A stretch of 64,000 nt of DNA from Dechloromonas aromatica (nom. nud.) (GTDB lineage Bacteria > Pseudomonadota > Gammaproteobacteria > Burkholderiales > Rhodocyclaceae). The stretch is taken from the NCBI GenBank assembly GCA_017848965.1, contig JAFIHA010000044.1, forward strand, positions 1-64,000, given 5' to 3'. The translations under genes were made by a program, and so were the position numbers. The notes below the pieces were generated by a model. That model was not told the origin of the DNA and searched no databases. It was given only the letters and a program-made list of their open reading frames with translations. This document shows positions 44,757-55,400 of the stretch, piece after piece. How positions within the stretch are numbered: the stretch's first letter is position 1; each line of letters begins with the position of its first letter.

Positions 44757-45647
44757 ATGGCCTGGCTGAGCGTCAGCTTCCTGACCGATGCGGCCAGCGC
44801 CGAGCCTTTATGCGACGCGCTGCTCGAAAACGGCGCGCTGTCGGCGTCGATCGAGGACGCCGACGCCGGCACGGTGGACGAAAAGCCGCAGTTCGGCGAA
44901 CCGGGCTCGGTCACCACGCCGGGCTGGGATCGCTCGCGCATCGTCGCCCTGTTCGAGGCCGACGCTGCCATTGACGCCATGCTCGCCGCGGCGGCGGCCG
45001 CCGCCGGCCTGAGCGCGCCGACCGAATACACGACCGAAACCGTCGAGGAACAGAACTGGGTGCAGTTGACGCAATCGCAGTTCGATCCGATCCGCGTCTC
45101 CGATCGCCTGTGGATCGTCCCCTCCTGGCATGAATCGCCCGATCCGGCGGCGATCAACCTGATCCTCGACCCCGGCATGGCCTTCGGTACCGGCTCGCAC
45201 CCGACGACGCGGCTCTGCCTGGAATGGCTGGAACGCACCGTCCGCCCCGGCGACAGCGTGCTCGACTACGGTTGCGGCTCGGGCATCCTTGCCATCGCCG
45301 CCGGCAAGCTCGGTGCCGCCGACGTTGCCGGCGTCGACATCGACCCGCAGGCGGTCGCCGCCGCCGTCGCCAACGCCGAGCGCAACGCCGTTGCCGCGCG
45401 CTTCTCCGATTCTGGACAGGCGCTCGCCGGTGAGTATGATGTCGTCGTGGCCAATATCCTGTCCAATCCGCTGCGCGTCCTCGCTCCCGCCATCTGCGCC
45501 CATGTCCGGCGCGGCGGGCAGCTCGCCCTGTCCGGCATCCTGCGCGAGCAGGCTGACGAGATCATGGGCGTATACGCTCCCTGGATTGCGCTGCAGGTGG
45601 CCGACACCCGCGAGGACTGGATATGCCTGGCCGGGGTCCGCTCCTGA
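44757..45647 (+). CDS. prmA: Ribosomal protein L11 methyltransferase
   Basis: PrmA trimethylates residues of ribosomal protein L11 with SAM. The 296-residue protein has the N-terminal substrate-recognition domain (WLSVSFLTDAASAEPLCDAL), a linker with EQNWVQLTQSQFDPIRV, and a Rossmann methyltransferase domain (INLILDPGMAFGTGSHPTTR, VLDYGCGSGILAIAAGKLGA, VVVANILSNPL). It is joined without a gap to accC and overlaps the next gene by 25 bases. The accBC-prmA order is widely conserved in betaproteobacteria. Confidence 0.96.
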   Translation: MAWLSVSFLTDAASAEPLCDALLENGALSASIEDADAGTVDEKPQFGEPGSVTTPGWDRSRIVALFEADAAIDAMLAAAAAAAGLSAPTEYTTETVEEQNWVQLTQSQFDPIRVSDRLWIVPSWHESPDPAAINLILDPGMAFGTGSHPTTRLCLEWLERTVRPGDSVLDYGCGSGILAIAAGKLGAADVAGVDIDPQAVAAAVANAERNAVAARFSDSGQALAGEYDVVVANILSNPLRVLAPAICAHVRRGGQLALSGILREQADEIMGVYAPWIALQVADTREDWICLAGVRS

Positions 45648-46630
45648 CCCGTACCCGCTGCCCGGAATGTGGCACGGTCTTCCGTGTCACCTCCGAGCAG
45701 TTGCGGCTGAAGGCGGGCAAGGTCCGCTGCGGCAGTTGCCACGGCATCTTCAACGCCTTCGACCAGTTGTTGCCGCTCGAAACGCCTGCCGTCGCCGCGC
45801 TTACGCCCGCTGTCGACGGCAAGCCGCTGCCGGCCAGCCCGGCACCAATCGGCGAAGCGCCAGCCGATCCAGCACCACCGCCGGATGAAACTTTCATTGA
45901 ACCGGCCATTCCCGCCGACACCGGCCCCGACAGCGTGGCGATGCCGATCCTCGAGGAAGCGCAGGATCCGCCCTGGCCGGAAGCCGAGGCACTGGAAGAC
46001 GAACCCGAACCTGAGCCCGCGCCACCGGAAACCCCCGAACAGACTACCCAGGCCGCCCGCGAGGCAGGTCTGGTGGCGGTCCGCGAGCTCGCCGACAGCC
46101 AGGCCTACAACCGCTGGTCGGCCGGCCCGCTGGCCGACGGCGGACTCTCCAGCTTCGCCGACGATGCGCGGCCGCTGACCTGGCCGTACTGGCTGGCCGC
46201 GCTGCTGCTGTTGCTGACCCTCGGCTGGCAGGCCGCCTATCACTTCCGCGGCGATCTGGTGCTGCGCCTGCCCGCCGCTGGCGCCGTCTTCTCGGCGCTT
46301 GGCGTGCCGGTACCGCTGCCGCGCCAGGAGCATCTGGTCGCCATCGAAACCTCGGACCTGCAATCCGACCAGGCACGCGGCCTGTTCGTCCTCAACGCGA
46401 CGCTGAAGAACCGCGCCGCCTTCGCCCAGGCCTGGCCCGACCTCGAACTGACGCTGACCGATTCGGCCGACCAGGTGGTCGCCCGGCGCGTCATCGCCGC
46501 CCGCGATTTCCTGTCCGCCGGCGCCCCCCGCAACGCCTTCCCGGCCAACGGCGAAACCGCCGTCCGGCTGTGGATCGACGCCAAAGGCATCGGTGCCGCC
46601 GGCTATCGCCTGTACATCTTCTACCCCTGA
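45623..46630 (+). CDS. Zinc-ribbon plus DUF3426 membrane protein
   Basis: This 335-residue protein has an N-terminal zinc ribbon of the MJ0042 type (TRCPECGTVFRVTSEQL ... VRCGSCHGIFNAFDQLLP). A long acidic, Pro/Glu-rich linker follows (about 55-150), then one transmembrane helix (WLAALLLLLTLGWQAAYHF, about 195-213) and a C-terminal DUF3426 beta domain (about 225-335). Proteins of this build commonly follow prmA in this group of bacteria; the function is unknown to me. The ATG overlaps prmA by 25 bases. Confidence 0.85.
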   Translation: MPGRGPLLTRTRCPECGTVFRVTSEQLRLKAGKVRCGSCHGIFNAFDQLLPLETPAVAALTPAVDGKPLPASPAPIGEAPADPAPPPDETFIEPAIPADTGPDSVAMPILEEAQDPPWPEAEALEDEPEPEPAPPETPEQTTQAAREAGLVAVRELADSQAYNRWSAGPLADGGLSSFADDARPLTWPYWLAALLLLLTLGWQAAYHFRGDLVLRLPAAGAVFSALGVPVPLPRQEHLVAIETSDLQSDQARGLFVLNATLKNRAAFAQAWPDLELTLTDSADQVVARRVIAARDFLSAGAPRNAFPANGETAVRLWIDAKGIGAAGYRLYIFYP

Positions 46631-46634
46631 AAAA

Positions 46635-47573
46635 ATGACGACACTGATCTGTGGCTCGCTGGCTTTCGACAACATCATGGTCTTTCCGGACCGTTTCAAG
46701 AACCATATCCTGCCCGAGCAGATCCACATCCTCAACGTCGCCTTCCTGGTTCCCGAAATGCGCCGCGAGTTCGGCGGCTGTGCCGGCAACATCGCCTACA
46801 ACCTGATGCTGCTCGGTGGCGACGCGACGATCATGGCCACCGTCGGCGACGATGCTGCCCCGTATCTGGCCCGTCTCGACACACTCGGCCTGAGCCACGC
46901 CCACGTCCGCCAGGTCCCCGGCAGCTTCACCGCCCAGGCCTTCATCACCACCGATCTCGACGACAACCAGATCACTGCCTTCCACCCCGGCGCGATGGCC
47001 TTCTCGCACCTGAACAAGGTCGAGCGGGCCGGCGCGACGCTGGGCATCGTCGCTCCCGACGGCCGCGAAGGCATGCTGCAGCACGCCCGTGACTTCGCCG
47101 CCGCCGGCGTCCCCTTCATCTTCGATCCGGGCCAGGGCCTGCCGATGTTCGGCGGCGACGACCTGATGGATTTCCTGCGCCTCGCTGACTACGCCTGCTT
47201 CAACGACTACGAGGCCAAGCTCGCCTGCGACCGCACCGGGCGCAGCCTCGAACAACTGGCGAGCGAGGTAAGAGCGCTGATCGTCACCCGCGGCGGCGAA
47301 GGCTCGGAAATCCACGCCGACGGCGCCCGTTACGACATTCCCTGCGTCGCGCCCGACGCCATCGTCGACCCCACCGGCTGTGGCGACGCCTATCGCGCCG
47401 GCCTCCTCTACGGCATCGCCAACGGCTGGGACTGGACCAACACCGGTCGCCTGGCTTCTGTGATGGGATCGATCAAGATCGCCCACCGCGGCGGCCAGAA
47501 CCACCAGCCAAGCCGTGCCGAAATCGCCCGGCGCTACAGTCAAGCCTTCGGCGAACGCCCCTGGCTGGACTGA
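46635..47573 (+). CDS. PfkB-family carbohydrate/adenosine kinase
   Basis: This 312-residue kinase has the PfkB fold: LICGSLAFDNIMVFPDRF, the substrate region EFGGCAGNIAYNLMLLGGD, ATVGDDAAPYLARLDTLG, and the catalytic anion-hole loop DPTGCGDAYRAGLLYG with its base Asp. The overall sequence resembles bacterial proteins annotated as adenosine kinase, but PfkB specificity is hard to read from sequence, so a sugar is possible. ATG 46635 lies four bases after the previous stop, suggesting co-transcription with the DUF3426 gene. Confidence 0.88.
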   Translation: MTTLICGSLAFDNIMVFPDRFKNHILPEQIHILNVAFLVPEMRREFGGCAGNIAYNLMLLGGDATIMATVGDDAAPYLARLDTLGLSHAHVRQVPGSFTAQAFITTDLDDNQITAFHPGAMAFSHLNKVERAGATLGIVAPDGREGMLQHARDFAAAGVPFIFDPGQGLPMFGGDDLMDFLRLADYACFNDYEAKLACDRTGRSLEQLASEVRALIVTRGGEGSEIHADGARYDIPCVAPDAIVDPTGCGDAYRAGLLYGIANGWDWTNTGRLASVMGSIKIAHRGGQNHQPSRAEIARRYSQAFGERPWLD

Positions 47574-47653
47574 AACCGCGACGTCATCCGCGGGAAATCG
47601 GCGTGTAACACGCCTGTTCCATGCTGTTCTCCACTGCCTACAAGGAGAACAAC

Positions 47654-48415
47654 ATGGAAAACCTGCACCAGGCTGCGCAGCGCAGCCGTCCCGAACGCAA
47701 GCATCTGGCCGTCGGCTTTGCCCGCAGCGCCAGCGACATCCTCGACGCGCAACGTTTGCGCCACCGCGTCTTCGCCGGCGAAATGGGCGCCAACCTGCCG
47801 AGCCGCACGCCCGGCGTAGACCACGACATCTACGACCCCTACTGCGAACACCTGGTCGTCCGCGACACGCAGAGCGGCGAAATCGTCGGCACCTACCGCA
47901 TCCTGCCGCCGGAAAACGCCCGCCAGGTCGGCTACTACTCGGAAAACGAATTCGACCTCACCCGCCTCCAGCATCTGCGCTCGCGCCTGGTCGAGATCGG
48001 CCGCTCCTGCGTCCATCCCGATTACCGCACCGGCGCGACGATCACCCTGCTTTGGTCGGGCCTCGCGCAGTACATGATCGAACACGGTCACGACTACCTG
48101 ATCGGTTGCGCCTCGATCAGCATGGCCGACGGCGGCCACGCCGCGGCCAGCCTGTATAATCGCCTGGTCGTCGATCACCTGGGACCGCAGGAATACCGCG
48201 TCTTTCCGCGCTGTCCGCTGCCGCTGGCGGCGCTGCAGCAGGATCGCCCAGCCGAGGTGCCGCCGCTGATCAAGGGTTACCTGCGCGCCGGCGCCTGGAT
48301 CTGCGGCGAACCGGCCTGGGATCCCGATTTCAACACGGCCGACCTGCCCATCCTGATGCCGATGGCCAAGGTTTCCAACCGTTACGCCAAACACTATCTG
48401 GGACAGGCAGACTGA
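47654..48415 (+). CDS. olsB: L-ornithine N-alpha-acyltransferase OlsB
   Basis: OlsB adds a 3-hydroxyacyl chain from ACP to the alpha-amino group of ornithine, the first step to ornithine lipid, a phosphorus-free membrane lipid. The 253-residue GNAT-related protein has AQRLRHRVFAGEMGANLPSR, IVGTYRILPPENARQVG, FDLTRLQHLRSRLVEIGRSC and SMADGGHAAASLYN, matching the OlsB/hemolysin-like family. The ATG at 47654 follows AAGGAG. olsA follows directly; this pair gives a complete ornithine-lipid pathway. Confidence 0.9.
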   Translation: MENLHQAAQRSRPERKHLAVGFARSASDILDAQRLRHRVFAGEMGANLPSRTPGVDHDIYDPYCEHLVVRDTQSGEIVGTYRILPPENARQVGYYSENEFDLTRLQHLRSRLVEIGRSCVHPDYRTGATITLLWSGLAQYMIEHGHDYLIGCASISMADGGHAAASLYNRLVVDHLGPQEYRVFPRCPLPLAALQQDRPAEVPPLIKGYLRAGAWICGEPAWDPDFNTADLPILMPMAKVSNRYAKHYLGQAD

Positions 48416-49257
48416 ACGAGACCACCGCCCTTCGCCGCGCCTTCCGGCTGTTCCGGCTCTTTCTGCTGGTACTGGCCGGCGCGCTGGTGTCGTTGACCGT
48501 CTTCCGCATTTGCGGCGACACGCGCCGACTGCGGCTCAAACAAAGCTGGTCGGCGGCGGTGCTCGACGCGCTCGGCGTCGAACTGGAAGCCGACCTGACC
48601 CACCTGGCACCCGGCGTGCTGTTGGTCGCCAACCATGTTTCCTGGATCGACATCTTCGTCATCAACGCCGCCGTGCCGGCCGCCTTCGTCTCCAAGGAAG
48701 AAGTCCGGCGCTGGCCGGTGATCGGCTGGCTGGCCTGGAAGAACGATACCGTCTTCCTGCGTCGCGGCAGCCGCGGCCACGCCCGCCTGATCAACGAGGA
48801 AATCGCCGGCATCCTGGGGCAGGGCAAGGTGGTTGCCGTCTTCCCCGAAGGCACGACGACCGACGGCCGCAGCCTGCTGCATTTCCACGCCGCGCTGCTG
48901 CAGCCGGCGCTGGCCGCCGGCCGGCCGGTGCTGCCGGCAGCGATTTCCTACTGGGAACTGAACGGCGAACGCAGCCTGGCGCCGCGTTACGACGGCGATA
49001 TCTCGCTCGGCGAATGCACTACCGCCATCCTCAAGCGGCGCCGCATCATCGCCCGCCTGGTGACGACGCCGCTCCGCGGTAGTAACGGCGAGGACCGCAA
49101 GCAGGTTGCCGCCGCCGCGCGCGAGGCTATTGCTTTAGCGGCAGGGCTTCCGCTGGCGAGCAATCCACCTGAAACACCCGCCGGTCTTCCAGCCGCACTG
49201 CGGTCAGATGACCGCCCCACAAGCACCCCGAATCGAGCGCCAGCAGATTCTGCGTGA
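48412..49257 (+). CDS. olsA: Lyso-ornithine lipid O-acyltransferase OlsA (PlsC family)
   Basis: OlsA acylates the hydroxyl of lyso-ornithine lipid. The PlsC motifs are intact: [14 protein letters not shown] (HxxxxD), [17 protein letters not shown] and [16 protein letters not shown]. The first ordinary start is GTG 48487, but the 25 codons before it encode [20 protein letters not shown], the N-terminal membrane helix normal for the family. No ATG, GTG or TTG exists in that stretch. The frame reaches CTG 48412, which forms a CTGA overlap with the olsB stop, so a CTG start is proposed (281 residues). The last 40-odd residues ([14 protein letters not shown] and beyond) are Pro-rich, are encoded antisense to the end of apaH over 131 bases, and look like an unselected extension. 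Confidence 0.85.
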   Translation: MNETTALRRAFRLFRLFLLVLAGALVSLTVFRICGDTRRLRLKQSWSAAVLDALGVELEADLTHLAPGVLLVANHVSWIDIFVINAAVPAAFVSKEEVRRWPVIGWLAWKNDTVFLRRGSRGHARLINEEIAGILGQGKVVAVFPEGTTTDGRSLLHFHAALLQPALAAGRPVLPAAISYWELNGERSLAPRYDGDISLGECTTAILKRRRIIARLVTTPLRGSNGEDRKQVAAAAREAIALAAGLPLASNPPETPAGLPAALRSDDRPTSTPNRAPADSA

Positions 49258-49957
49258 TGCGCAGGCCGAGCGCCGACCAGTGGCCGGTGACCAGCACGCT
49301 GTCGGCGCTCTTGCGGCCGGGGATCTCGAACCACGGCAGGTAACCGGCCGGCGCGTTGTTCAGCTTGCCCTTGACCTTGAACTCCATGACGCCCTTCTTG
49401 GTGCAGAAACGCATCCGGGTCATCGCGTTGACGATCACCCGCAGCCGCCCCCAGCCCTTCAGGTCGTCTTCCCAGGCGGCCGGTTCGCTGCCCCACAGGT
49501 TGAGGATGAAGTCGCGGTAATCTTTGCCCTGCAGCCTGGCCTCGACTTCGCGCGCCAGTTCGCGGGCGCGTTTGGCCGTCCATTGCGGCAGCAGGCCGGC
49601 GTGCACCAGGCAGAAATCGCCCTCGGTGTGGCAAAGCGGCTGCCGGCGCAGCCAGTCGAGGAGTTCGTCGCGGTCCAGCGCAGCGAGCACGTCGTCCAGT
49701 GTGTCGTCCTTGGCCCGATACTTGGCACCGCCCTCGGCAACCATCAACAGGTAGAGGTCGTGGTTGCCCAGCACGGTCACCGCCGAGTCACCGAAAGACT
49801 TGATTAGGCGCAGCGTTTCGAGCGACTTCGGACCGCGATTGACCAGGTCGCCGACCAGCCACAGCCGGTCCTGCGCCGGGTCGAAGGCGCAGAGCTCGAG
49901 CAGGCGCAACAGGGAATCGTGGCAACCCTGGATGTCGCCGATGGCGTAAGTACTCAT
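49127..49957 (-). CDS. apaH: Symmetrical diadenosine tetraphosphatase ApaH
   Basis: ApaH splits Ap4A into two ADP and can remove Np4 caps from RNA. The 276-residue metallophosphatase has the classical blocks [41 protein letters not shown] and [12 protein letters not shown], with C-terminal TGHWSALGL and [18 protein letters not shown]. It converges on olsA and the two reading frames overlap at their 3' ends. Confidence 0.96.
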   Translation of the reverse strand: MSTYAIGDIQGCHDSLLRLLELCAFDPAQDRLWLVGDLVNRGPKSLETLRLIKSFGDSAVTVLGNHDLYLLMVAEGGAKYRAKDDTLDDVLAALDRDELLDWLRRQPLCHTEGDFCLVHAGLLPQWTAKRARELAREVEARLQGKDYRDFILNLWGSEPAAWEDDLKGWGRLRVIVNAMTRMRFCTKKGVMEFKVKGKLNNAPAGYLPWFEIPGRKSADSVLVTGHWSALGLRITQNLLALDSGCLWGGHLTAVRLEDRRVFQVDCSPAEALPLKQ

Positions 49958-50049
49958 GGCCGGGACTCCGGCGGGCGCTGGGGTAGGTAAGTCATCTCTG
50001 CACTGGCCGTCTGGCGGTCCGGGTTTGTTTTATCCGAACGATAACAAAT

Positions 50050-50072
50050 GCCGGCGGTTTTTGCTGGCCGGC
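50050..50072 (-). terminator. Possible terminator after pbpC
   Basis: On the minus strand GCCGGC and GCCGGC pair across an 11-nt loop and are followed by ATTTGTTATC. It starts 7 bases after the pbpC stop. The stem is short, so the call is tentative. Confidence 0.4.
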
Positions 50073-50079
50073 GAGACAC

Positions 50080-52386
50080 CTACTGGACGCTGATTTCCAC
50101 CCGGTCGTAACGACCGCTGTCGTCCATCACCGTGATCGTATGCCGCCCCGGCTCGGCGAAGCGCTGCTGCAGGGCCTTGCCGGGCTCCGTGCGGCCGACC
50201 TGCCGACCATCGACCAGCCAGATCAGCGCCTGCCGGCTGCCGCGTGCTTCCAGGCGCAACAGCGGTTCGGCGCCGCCGGCGGCGCGGCGGATCGTTTCGC
50301 CGCGGGCGATGCCGACGATCTTCAGGCCGTCGCCCGGCGCCTGTGCCTGGCCGCATTCCGCACTCCACGGCGGGGGCAGGGCGCGGCTGCGGGTGGCCGC
50401 GTCGAGCCAGGGTTCGAGCGCCGCCGGCCAGCGCGCCATGTCGACAGCAAACATCTCGCCGCCGGCGCAGGCGGCGCGCACGCGCAGGCCGCTGCTGGCA
50501 TCACGGTAATCGGTATAACGGGCGGCACCGCTGCGCAGGCGGTCGGAGAAGGTCGGCGGCGCGGCGCCGTTGAGCAGCCAGGCGCTGCGTTCCTGGTGGC
50601 AGAGTTCGGCCGGCGTGTCGGCGCGGCGCAGGCCGAGCGGCCAGCAGATGCGGGCCTGGCTGACGCTGGGCGGCGGCTGCCGGTCGACGCGGCCCGGCAC
50701 GTCGATCGCCGAAAAGATATCGACCAGCAGCGGCGCCGCGATGTTGGCGCCGAAGAAACCCGGATTGGGTGTGCCGTCCGGGCGGCCGACCCAGACGCCG
50801 ACGGTGTGGCGGTCGCTGACGCCGATCGCCCAGGCGTCGCGGAAACCGAAGCTGGTGCCGGTCTTCCAGGCGATGCCGCGGCGCACGCCGACGCCGGCCT
50901 CGACCTGGCGGCCGAGCGGGCCGCCGGCTTCGAGCAGGTCGCGGATGATGAAGGCGGCGCCTTCGCTCAGCATCCGCCTTTCCTCGATCGGCGCCGCCGT
51001 CGTGTAGCGCGGCCGGCCGGCGATGCCGCCGCGGGCCAGCGCGGTGTAGGCACCGACCATGTCTTCGAGGCTGACGGCGACGCCGCCGAGGATCACCGAC
51101 AGATTGGGCTGGGCGTCGCGCGGCAGGTCGAGCTTGAGCCCGCCGGCCCGCAGCAGGCCGACGAAACGCTGCGGGCCGAGACGGTCGAGGACCTCGACCG
51201 CCGGCACGTTGAGCGAACGCTGCAAGGCCTCGGTGACGCCGACCGGCCCGGAAAAGCTCGCCTGGAAATTGCCCGGCTGGTAGCCGCCGAAGGACTGCGG
51301 CACGTCGGAGAGCAGAGATTCGGAATGGATCAGCCCCTCGTCGAGCGCCAGTCCGTACAGGAAAGGCTTGAGCGCCGAACCCGGCGAGCGGCGGCCGAGC
51401 ACCATGTCGACGTGGGCAAAACGCTGGTTGTCGGAAAAATCGGCGGAACCGGCGTAGGCGCGGACTTCCAGCGTCGCGTTGTCGACCACCAGGGCGGCCA
51501 TCGAGACGCGCGGCGGCAGCACGCCGAGACGGCTGCCGAGCAGTTGCTCGACGCTGCTCTGGGTGGCGGCGTCGAGCGTCGTCTCGATGCGCGCGACACC
51601 GGGCTGCAGTTTGCGCACGCGCTCGGCGAACAGCGGCGCGAGCAGCGGCTCGCGCACCGTCTGGGCGATCACTGCTTCCTGCCGGGCGTCGGCGACGGTC
51701 GCCGCGCCCCAGCGCGGGATCAGGCGCTCGAGCACCTTGTCGCGGGCGGCACGCGCCGCCGCCGGATAGCGATCCGGACGCAGCCGCGACGGCGCCTGCG
51801 GCAGCACCGCGAGCAGGGCGGCGTCGCCATGCGACAACGACGCCGCCGGCTTGCCCAGATAGGCGCGGCTGGCCGCCTCGACGCCTTCGAGGACGCCGCC
51901 CATCGGCGCATAGCTCAGATAAAGCTCGAGAATCTCGCGCTTCGACAGGCGCAGTTCGAGCTGCACGGCGCGCAGCATCTGGCGCAGCTTGCCGGCCGGC
52001 GTGCGCGGCACCGGTTCGAGCAGGCGTGCCACCTGCATGGTCAGCGTCGAGCCGCCGGAAACGATGCGGCCATGCCACAACCATTGCCCGGCGGCACGCA
52101 GCAGGGCCACCGGGTTGATGCCGAAGTGCCAGTAGAAGAAGCGATCTTCGTAGGCGAGCACGGCATCGACGTAACGCGGCGACACCTCGTCGAGGCGCAG
52201 CGGATGACGCCAGACGTGGCTGCGGTCGGGGAAGGCGCGCAACGGCGTGCCGTCGCGCGCCAGCACCACCTGGGCGCGCGCCGTGCCGCGCCCAGGCAGC
52301 GGCGGCGGCGCCAACTGGTTGGCAAGCAGCAGGGCGCCGAGCAGGGCCGCCAGCGCCCAGCGCAGGGCGCGCCGGGATAGCTTCAT
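50080..52386 (-). CDS. pbpC: Penicillin-binding protein 1C
   Basis: This class A-type PBP has a glycosyltransferase and a transpeptidase domain. The 768-residue protein has an N-terminal membrane anchor (LRWALAALLGALLLANQLA), a glycosyltransferase domain (about 55-220; AVLAYEDRFFYWHFGINPVA, GGSTLTMQVARLLEP) and a transpeptidase domain (about 290-560; SxxK in RSPGSALKPFLYG, SLN, and KTG in AWKTGTSFGFRDAWA). A C-terminal BiPBP_C domain (about 680-768) marks the 1C type. It lies 24 bases after the alpha-2-macroglobulin gene and is surely co-transcribed, the known pairing in which PBP1C repairs the wall while the macroglobulin traps proteases. Confidence 0.95.
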   Translation of the reverse strand: MKLSRRALRWALAALLGALLLANQLAPPPLPGRGTARAQVVLARDGTPLRAFPDRSHVWRHPLRLDEVSPRYVDAVLAYEDRFFYWHFGINPVALLRAAGQWLWHGRIVSGGSTLTMQVARLLEPVPRTPAGKLRQMLRAVQLELRLSKREILELYLSYAPMGGVLEGVEAASRAYLGKPAASLSHGDAALLAVLPQAPSRLRPDRYPAAARAARDKVLERLIPRWGAATVADARQEAVIAQTVREPLLAPLFAERVRKLQPGVARIETTLDAATQSSVEQLLGSRLGVLPPRVSMAALVVDNATLEVRAYAGSADFSDNQRFAHVDMVLGRRSPGSALKPFLYGLALDEGLIHSESLLSDVPQSFGGYQPGNFQASFSGPVGVTEALQRSLNVPAVEVLDRLGPQRFVGLLRAGGLKLDLPRDAQPNLSVILGGVAVSLEDMVGAYTALARGGIAGRPRYTTAAPIEERRMLSEGAAFIIRDLLEAGGPLGRQVEAGVGVRRGIAWKTGTSFGFRDAWAIGVSDRHTVGVWVGRPDGTPNPGFFGANIAAPLLVDIFSAIDVPGRVDRQPPPSVSQARICWPLGLRRADTPAELCHQERSAWLLNGAAPPTFSDRLRSGAARYTDYRDASSGLRVRAACAGGEMFAVDMARWPAALEPWLDAATRSRALPPPWSAECGQAQAPGDGLKIVGIARGETIRRAAGGAEPLLRLEARGSRQALIWLVDGRQVGRTEPGKALQQRFAEPGRHTITVMDDSGRYDRVEISVQ

Positions 52387-52410
52387 CGCCCCCCGCCGCG
52401 GCGCGCCGGC

Positions 52411-55400
52411 TTACTGCGCCTGGCCATCGCTGATCGTGATCGGCTCGCCGCCGCTGCTCAGGCCGTAAATCATCGGCTGGTACATGTCCTCGGCGTAGGT
52501 CGGTGGGACGACGAAGCGGCCCGGCGTCACCACCCGCACGCGGTAGAAGAAGTTCATCTCGCCCTCGAGGCGGGCGGCGACGACGAAGCGGTCATCGCGG
52601 AACTCGACGTGCTTGATCCGCGCGTCCTGCATCGCCTGGCTGGCGTAGATGCCGGCGATCGCCGTTTCGTTCTGCTCGCCCTGGACGATGTTGGCGTTCT
52701 CGATCTCGACGCCGGCCGGCACGTAATCGACGACCAGCGCGTTGGCGTAGCGGCCGCGCGTCTTCACCTTGAGGCGGACGATCAGGCTTTCGCCGACGCG
52801 CAGCGGACGCTTGGCGAGCGGCTTGCCGTCGGCGGTGTACCACTCGCGTTCGAGGTCGAAGACATCGCGTTTGGCGGCCGGGGCCTTGGCCGGATTGCCG
52901 CTGAAGTTCAGTTCGACGAAGAGGCGTTCGCCGTGCGTGTTCTTCAGCTTGACCCCGGCCGCCAGTTCGCCGCCATCGAGCGGACGGAACTGGGTGCCCT
53001 TGCCGCCGATCGCCGGCGGCCGGCTGCCTTGCACGAACTCGGCCTGCCATTCGCCGCCCGGCTGGGTCGCGAAACTGCGCCCGAGCAGGAAGACGGCCAG
53101 TTTTTCCTGGGTGCTCAGGTAATGCTGCTTCTCCATGTCGGCAGCGACCAGGGTGACCAGGTTGTCGCGGCCTTCCGGCGCCAGGCCGTGCTTTTGCAGC
53201 AGCACGTAGGTGAGCGCCCAGTCGCGCAGGTTGCTGCCGTAGTCACCCCACCAGTAGCGGTTGTCGCGCGGCTTCTTGAGACCGGCGTCGAGCGCCGCCT
53301 TGCTGCGCGGCTCGTCGCCCATCAGCTTGAGCGCCAGGCCGAGGTGGATCAGGGCCAGACCGGAGTGCGAGCGCTCACTGGCTTCGGCCAGCTGGCGCAG
53401 CGTCGCCAACGGCGCCTTGCCCTGCGTGGCAAGCACGTAGGCGCCGTAGGCGAGCACCGCGAAGCGCCCGGAGCCGGCGTAACGCCAGTCGTTCCAGACG
53501 CTGTTCTCGTTGTAGGCGAGCGGCCCGCGCGGCAGGCCGGCGACGCCTTCCTGCAGCCCCTTGAGCAGGAAGTCGAGCGCCTTCTTCTCCATTTCCGGCG
53601 GCACCGCGAAGCCCTGTTCGCGCGCATCGACCAGGAAGTTGCTGACGTAGGCCGACAACCAGTACTGGTACTCGGAATAGTTGCCCCACAGGCTGAAGCC
53701 GCCGTTCGGTGCCTGCATGCCGGCCAGGCGGGCGATCGCCTTGTCGAGCATCTCGGCGCGCTGGGCCTGGGTGTAAGGCTTGAGGCCGAACTGGCGGGCC
53801 GCCGCCTCGTCGATGAAAACGTGCGGGTAGGCGGTGCTGGTGGTCTGCTCGGCGCAACCGTAGGGGTAGGTGAGCAGGCCCTTGACCACGCTGCGCACGT
53901 CGATCGGCGCCTTGTCGGAGACGGCCAGCGTGGCGCCGACCGTCTGCGGCAGGAAGCCGCCGAGTTCGGCATCGCGCACTTCCAGGGTCTCGCCCGGATT
54001 GACGATGTAACGACGGATCACCGTCTGGCGCGGCGTCGGCGCCTGGACCTGGAGCGGGAAAGTGCGCTCGAGCTTGCTGCGCGGGCTTTCGATGTGCACC
54101 CGCACCTCGGTCAGGCCGTGCGCCGTGCCGGCTTCCAGCGGAATGCGCAGGATGCGCTTCTGCTGGTCCTTGAGCGAGAACTTCTGCTCGCCGTTGCGGA
54201 TCACCAGGCCGGCGTCGTTGCTGACATGGATCTTCACTTCCTGCTCGCTGCCGGCCAGGTTGTGCACATCGAGGGCGAGCAGGGCCGAGTCGCCGACCGA
54301 GAGGAAGCGCGGCGTCGCCAGTTCGACGACCAGCGGCGCCGCCACCGTGACCTCGGCCTCCTGCATGCCGAAGCGCTCGCCGGCGCTGGCTACCGCCATC
54401 AGCCGCAGGCTGCCGTTGAAGTCGGGCACCGGCAGGCTGATTTCCGCCTCGCCGTTGGCGTCGAGCGCGACCGGGCCGCTGAACAGGTCGACCAGCCGCA
54501 CCTTCTTCGGCAGGCTGCGCGTCGCCTTCGGCGCCGCGTCGCCGCCCCACTTGAGCTTGCCCTTGCGGCCGCCCATCTTCTCGATCAGGCGCCCGTAGAC
54601 GTCGTTCAAATCCTGGCCGTAGCGCAGCTTGGCGAAGTAGAAGGCGAAAGGATCGGGGCTCTTGAAATTGGTGATGTTGAGGATGCCGACATCGACCGCC
54701 GACAGCGTCACCAGCGCGTTCTGACCCTTGGCGCCCGGCACCTTGACCTTGACCTTGAGCGGCCGGTCCGGCTCCATCTTCTTCGGCGCCTCCAGGCTGA
54801 CCGCCAGCTTGCGCTCGTCGCGCGCCAGCGGCAGGTGGGCGATGCCCAGCGCGCGGGCCGGCGTCACGCTGGCGCCGGCATTGCCGGGACGCAGCACGAG
54901 TGCCGTCACGTAGAGGTCGTGGCGCTTCCATTCGGCGGCAATCGGCAGGTCGATGGTGGTGGCGTCGCTGCCCAGGCTGATCCGCTTCGACCACAGCAGC
55001 TTGTCGCCCTCGACGGTGATCAGCGCCTCGCCGGCGTGCGGCGGGGTGATCGTCAGGCGGGCGGTTTCGCCTTCCTTGTAGGCCGCCTTGTCGAGCTTGA
55101 GGCCAACGCGGTCCGGGCGCACGCCCTGGCTTTCGTCGTCCTGCGCCGACCAGCCGGCGTAGAAGCGGTAACGCGTCACCTCCTGAGTGGCCGGATTGAC
55201 GATCTCGATCCGGTAGCGGCCGTACTTGACCGGCAGCGACAGCTTGCCGCGACCGCCGGCCGGCATGCTGACCTGGGTCGAGGCGACCAGCTCATCGGTT
55301 TCGGTGTAGCCGGAATGCCAGCCGCGCTGGTCGTCGAAACGCCAGTACCAGTCGCGGTTCTCGCGGAACATGCGGACCGGCAAGGCCTTGCCGGCCTTGA

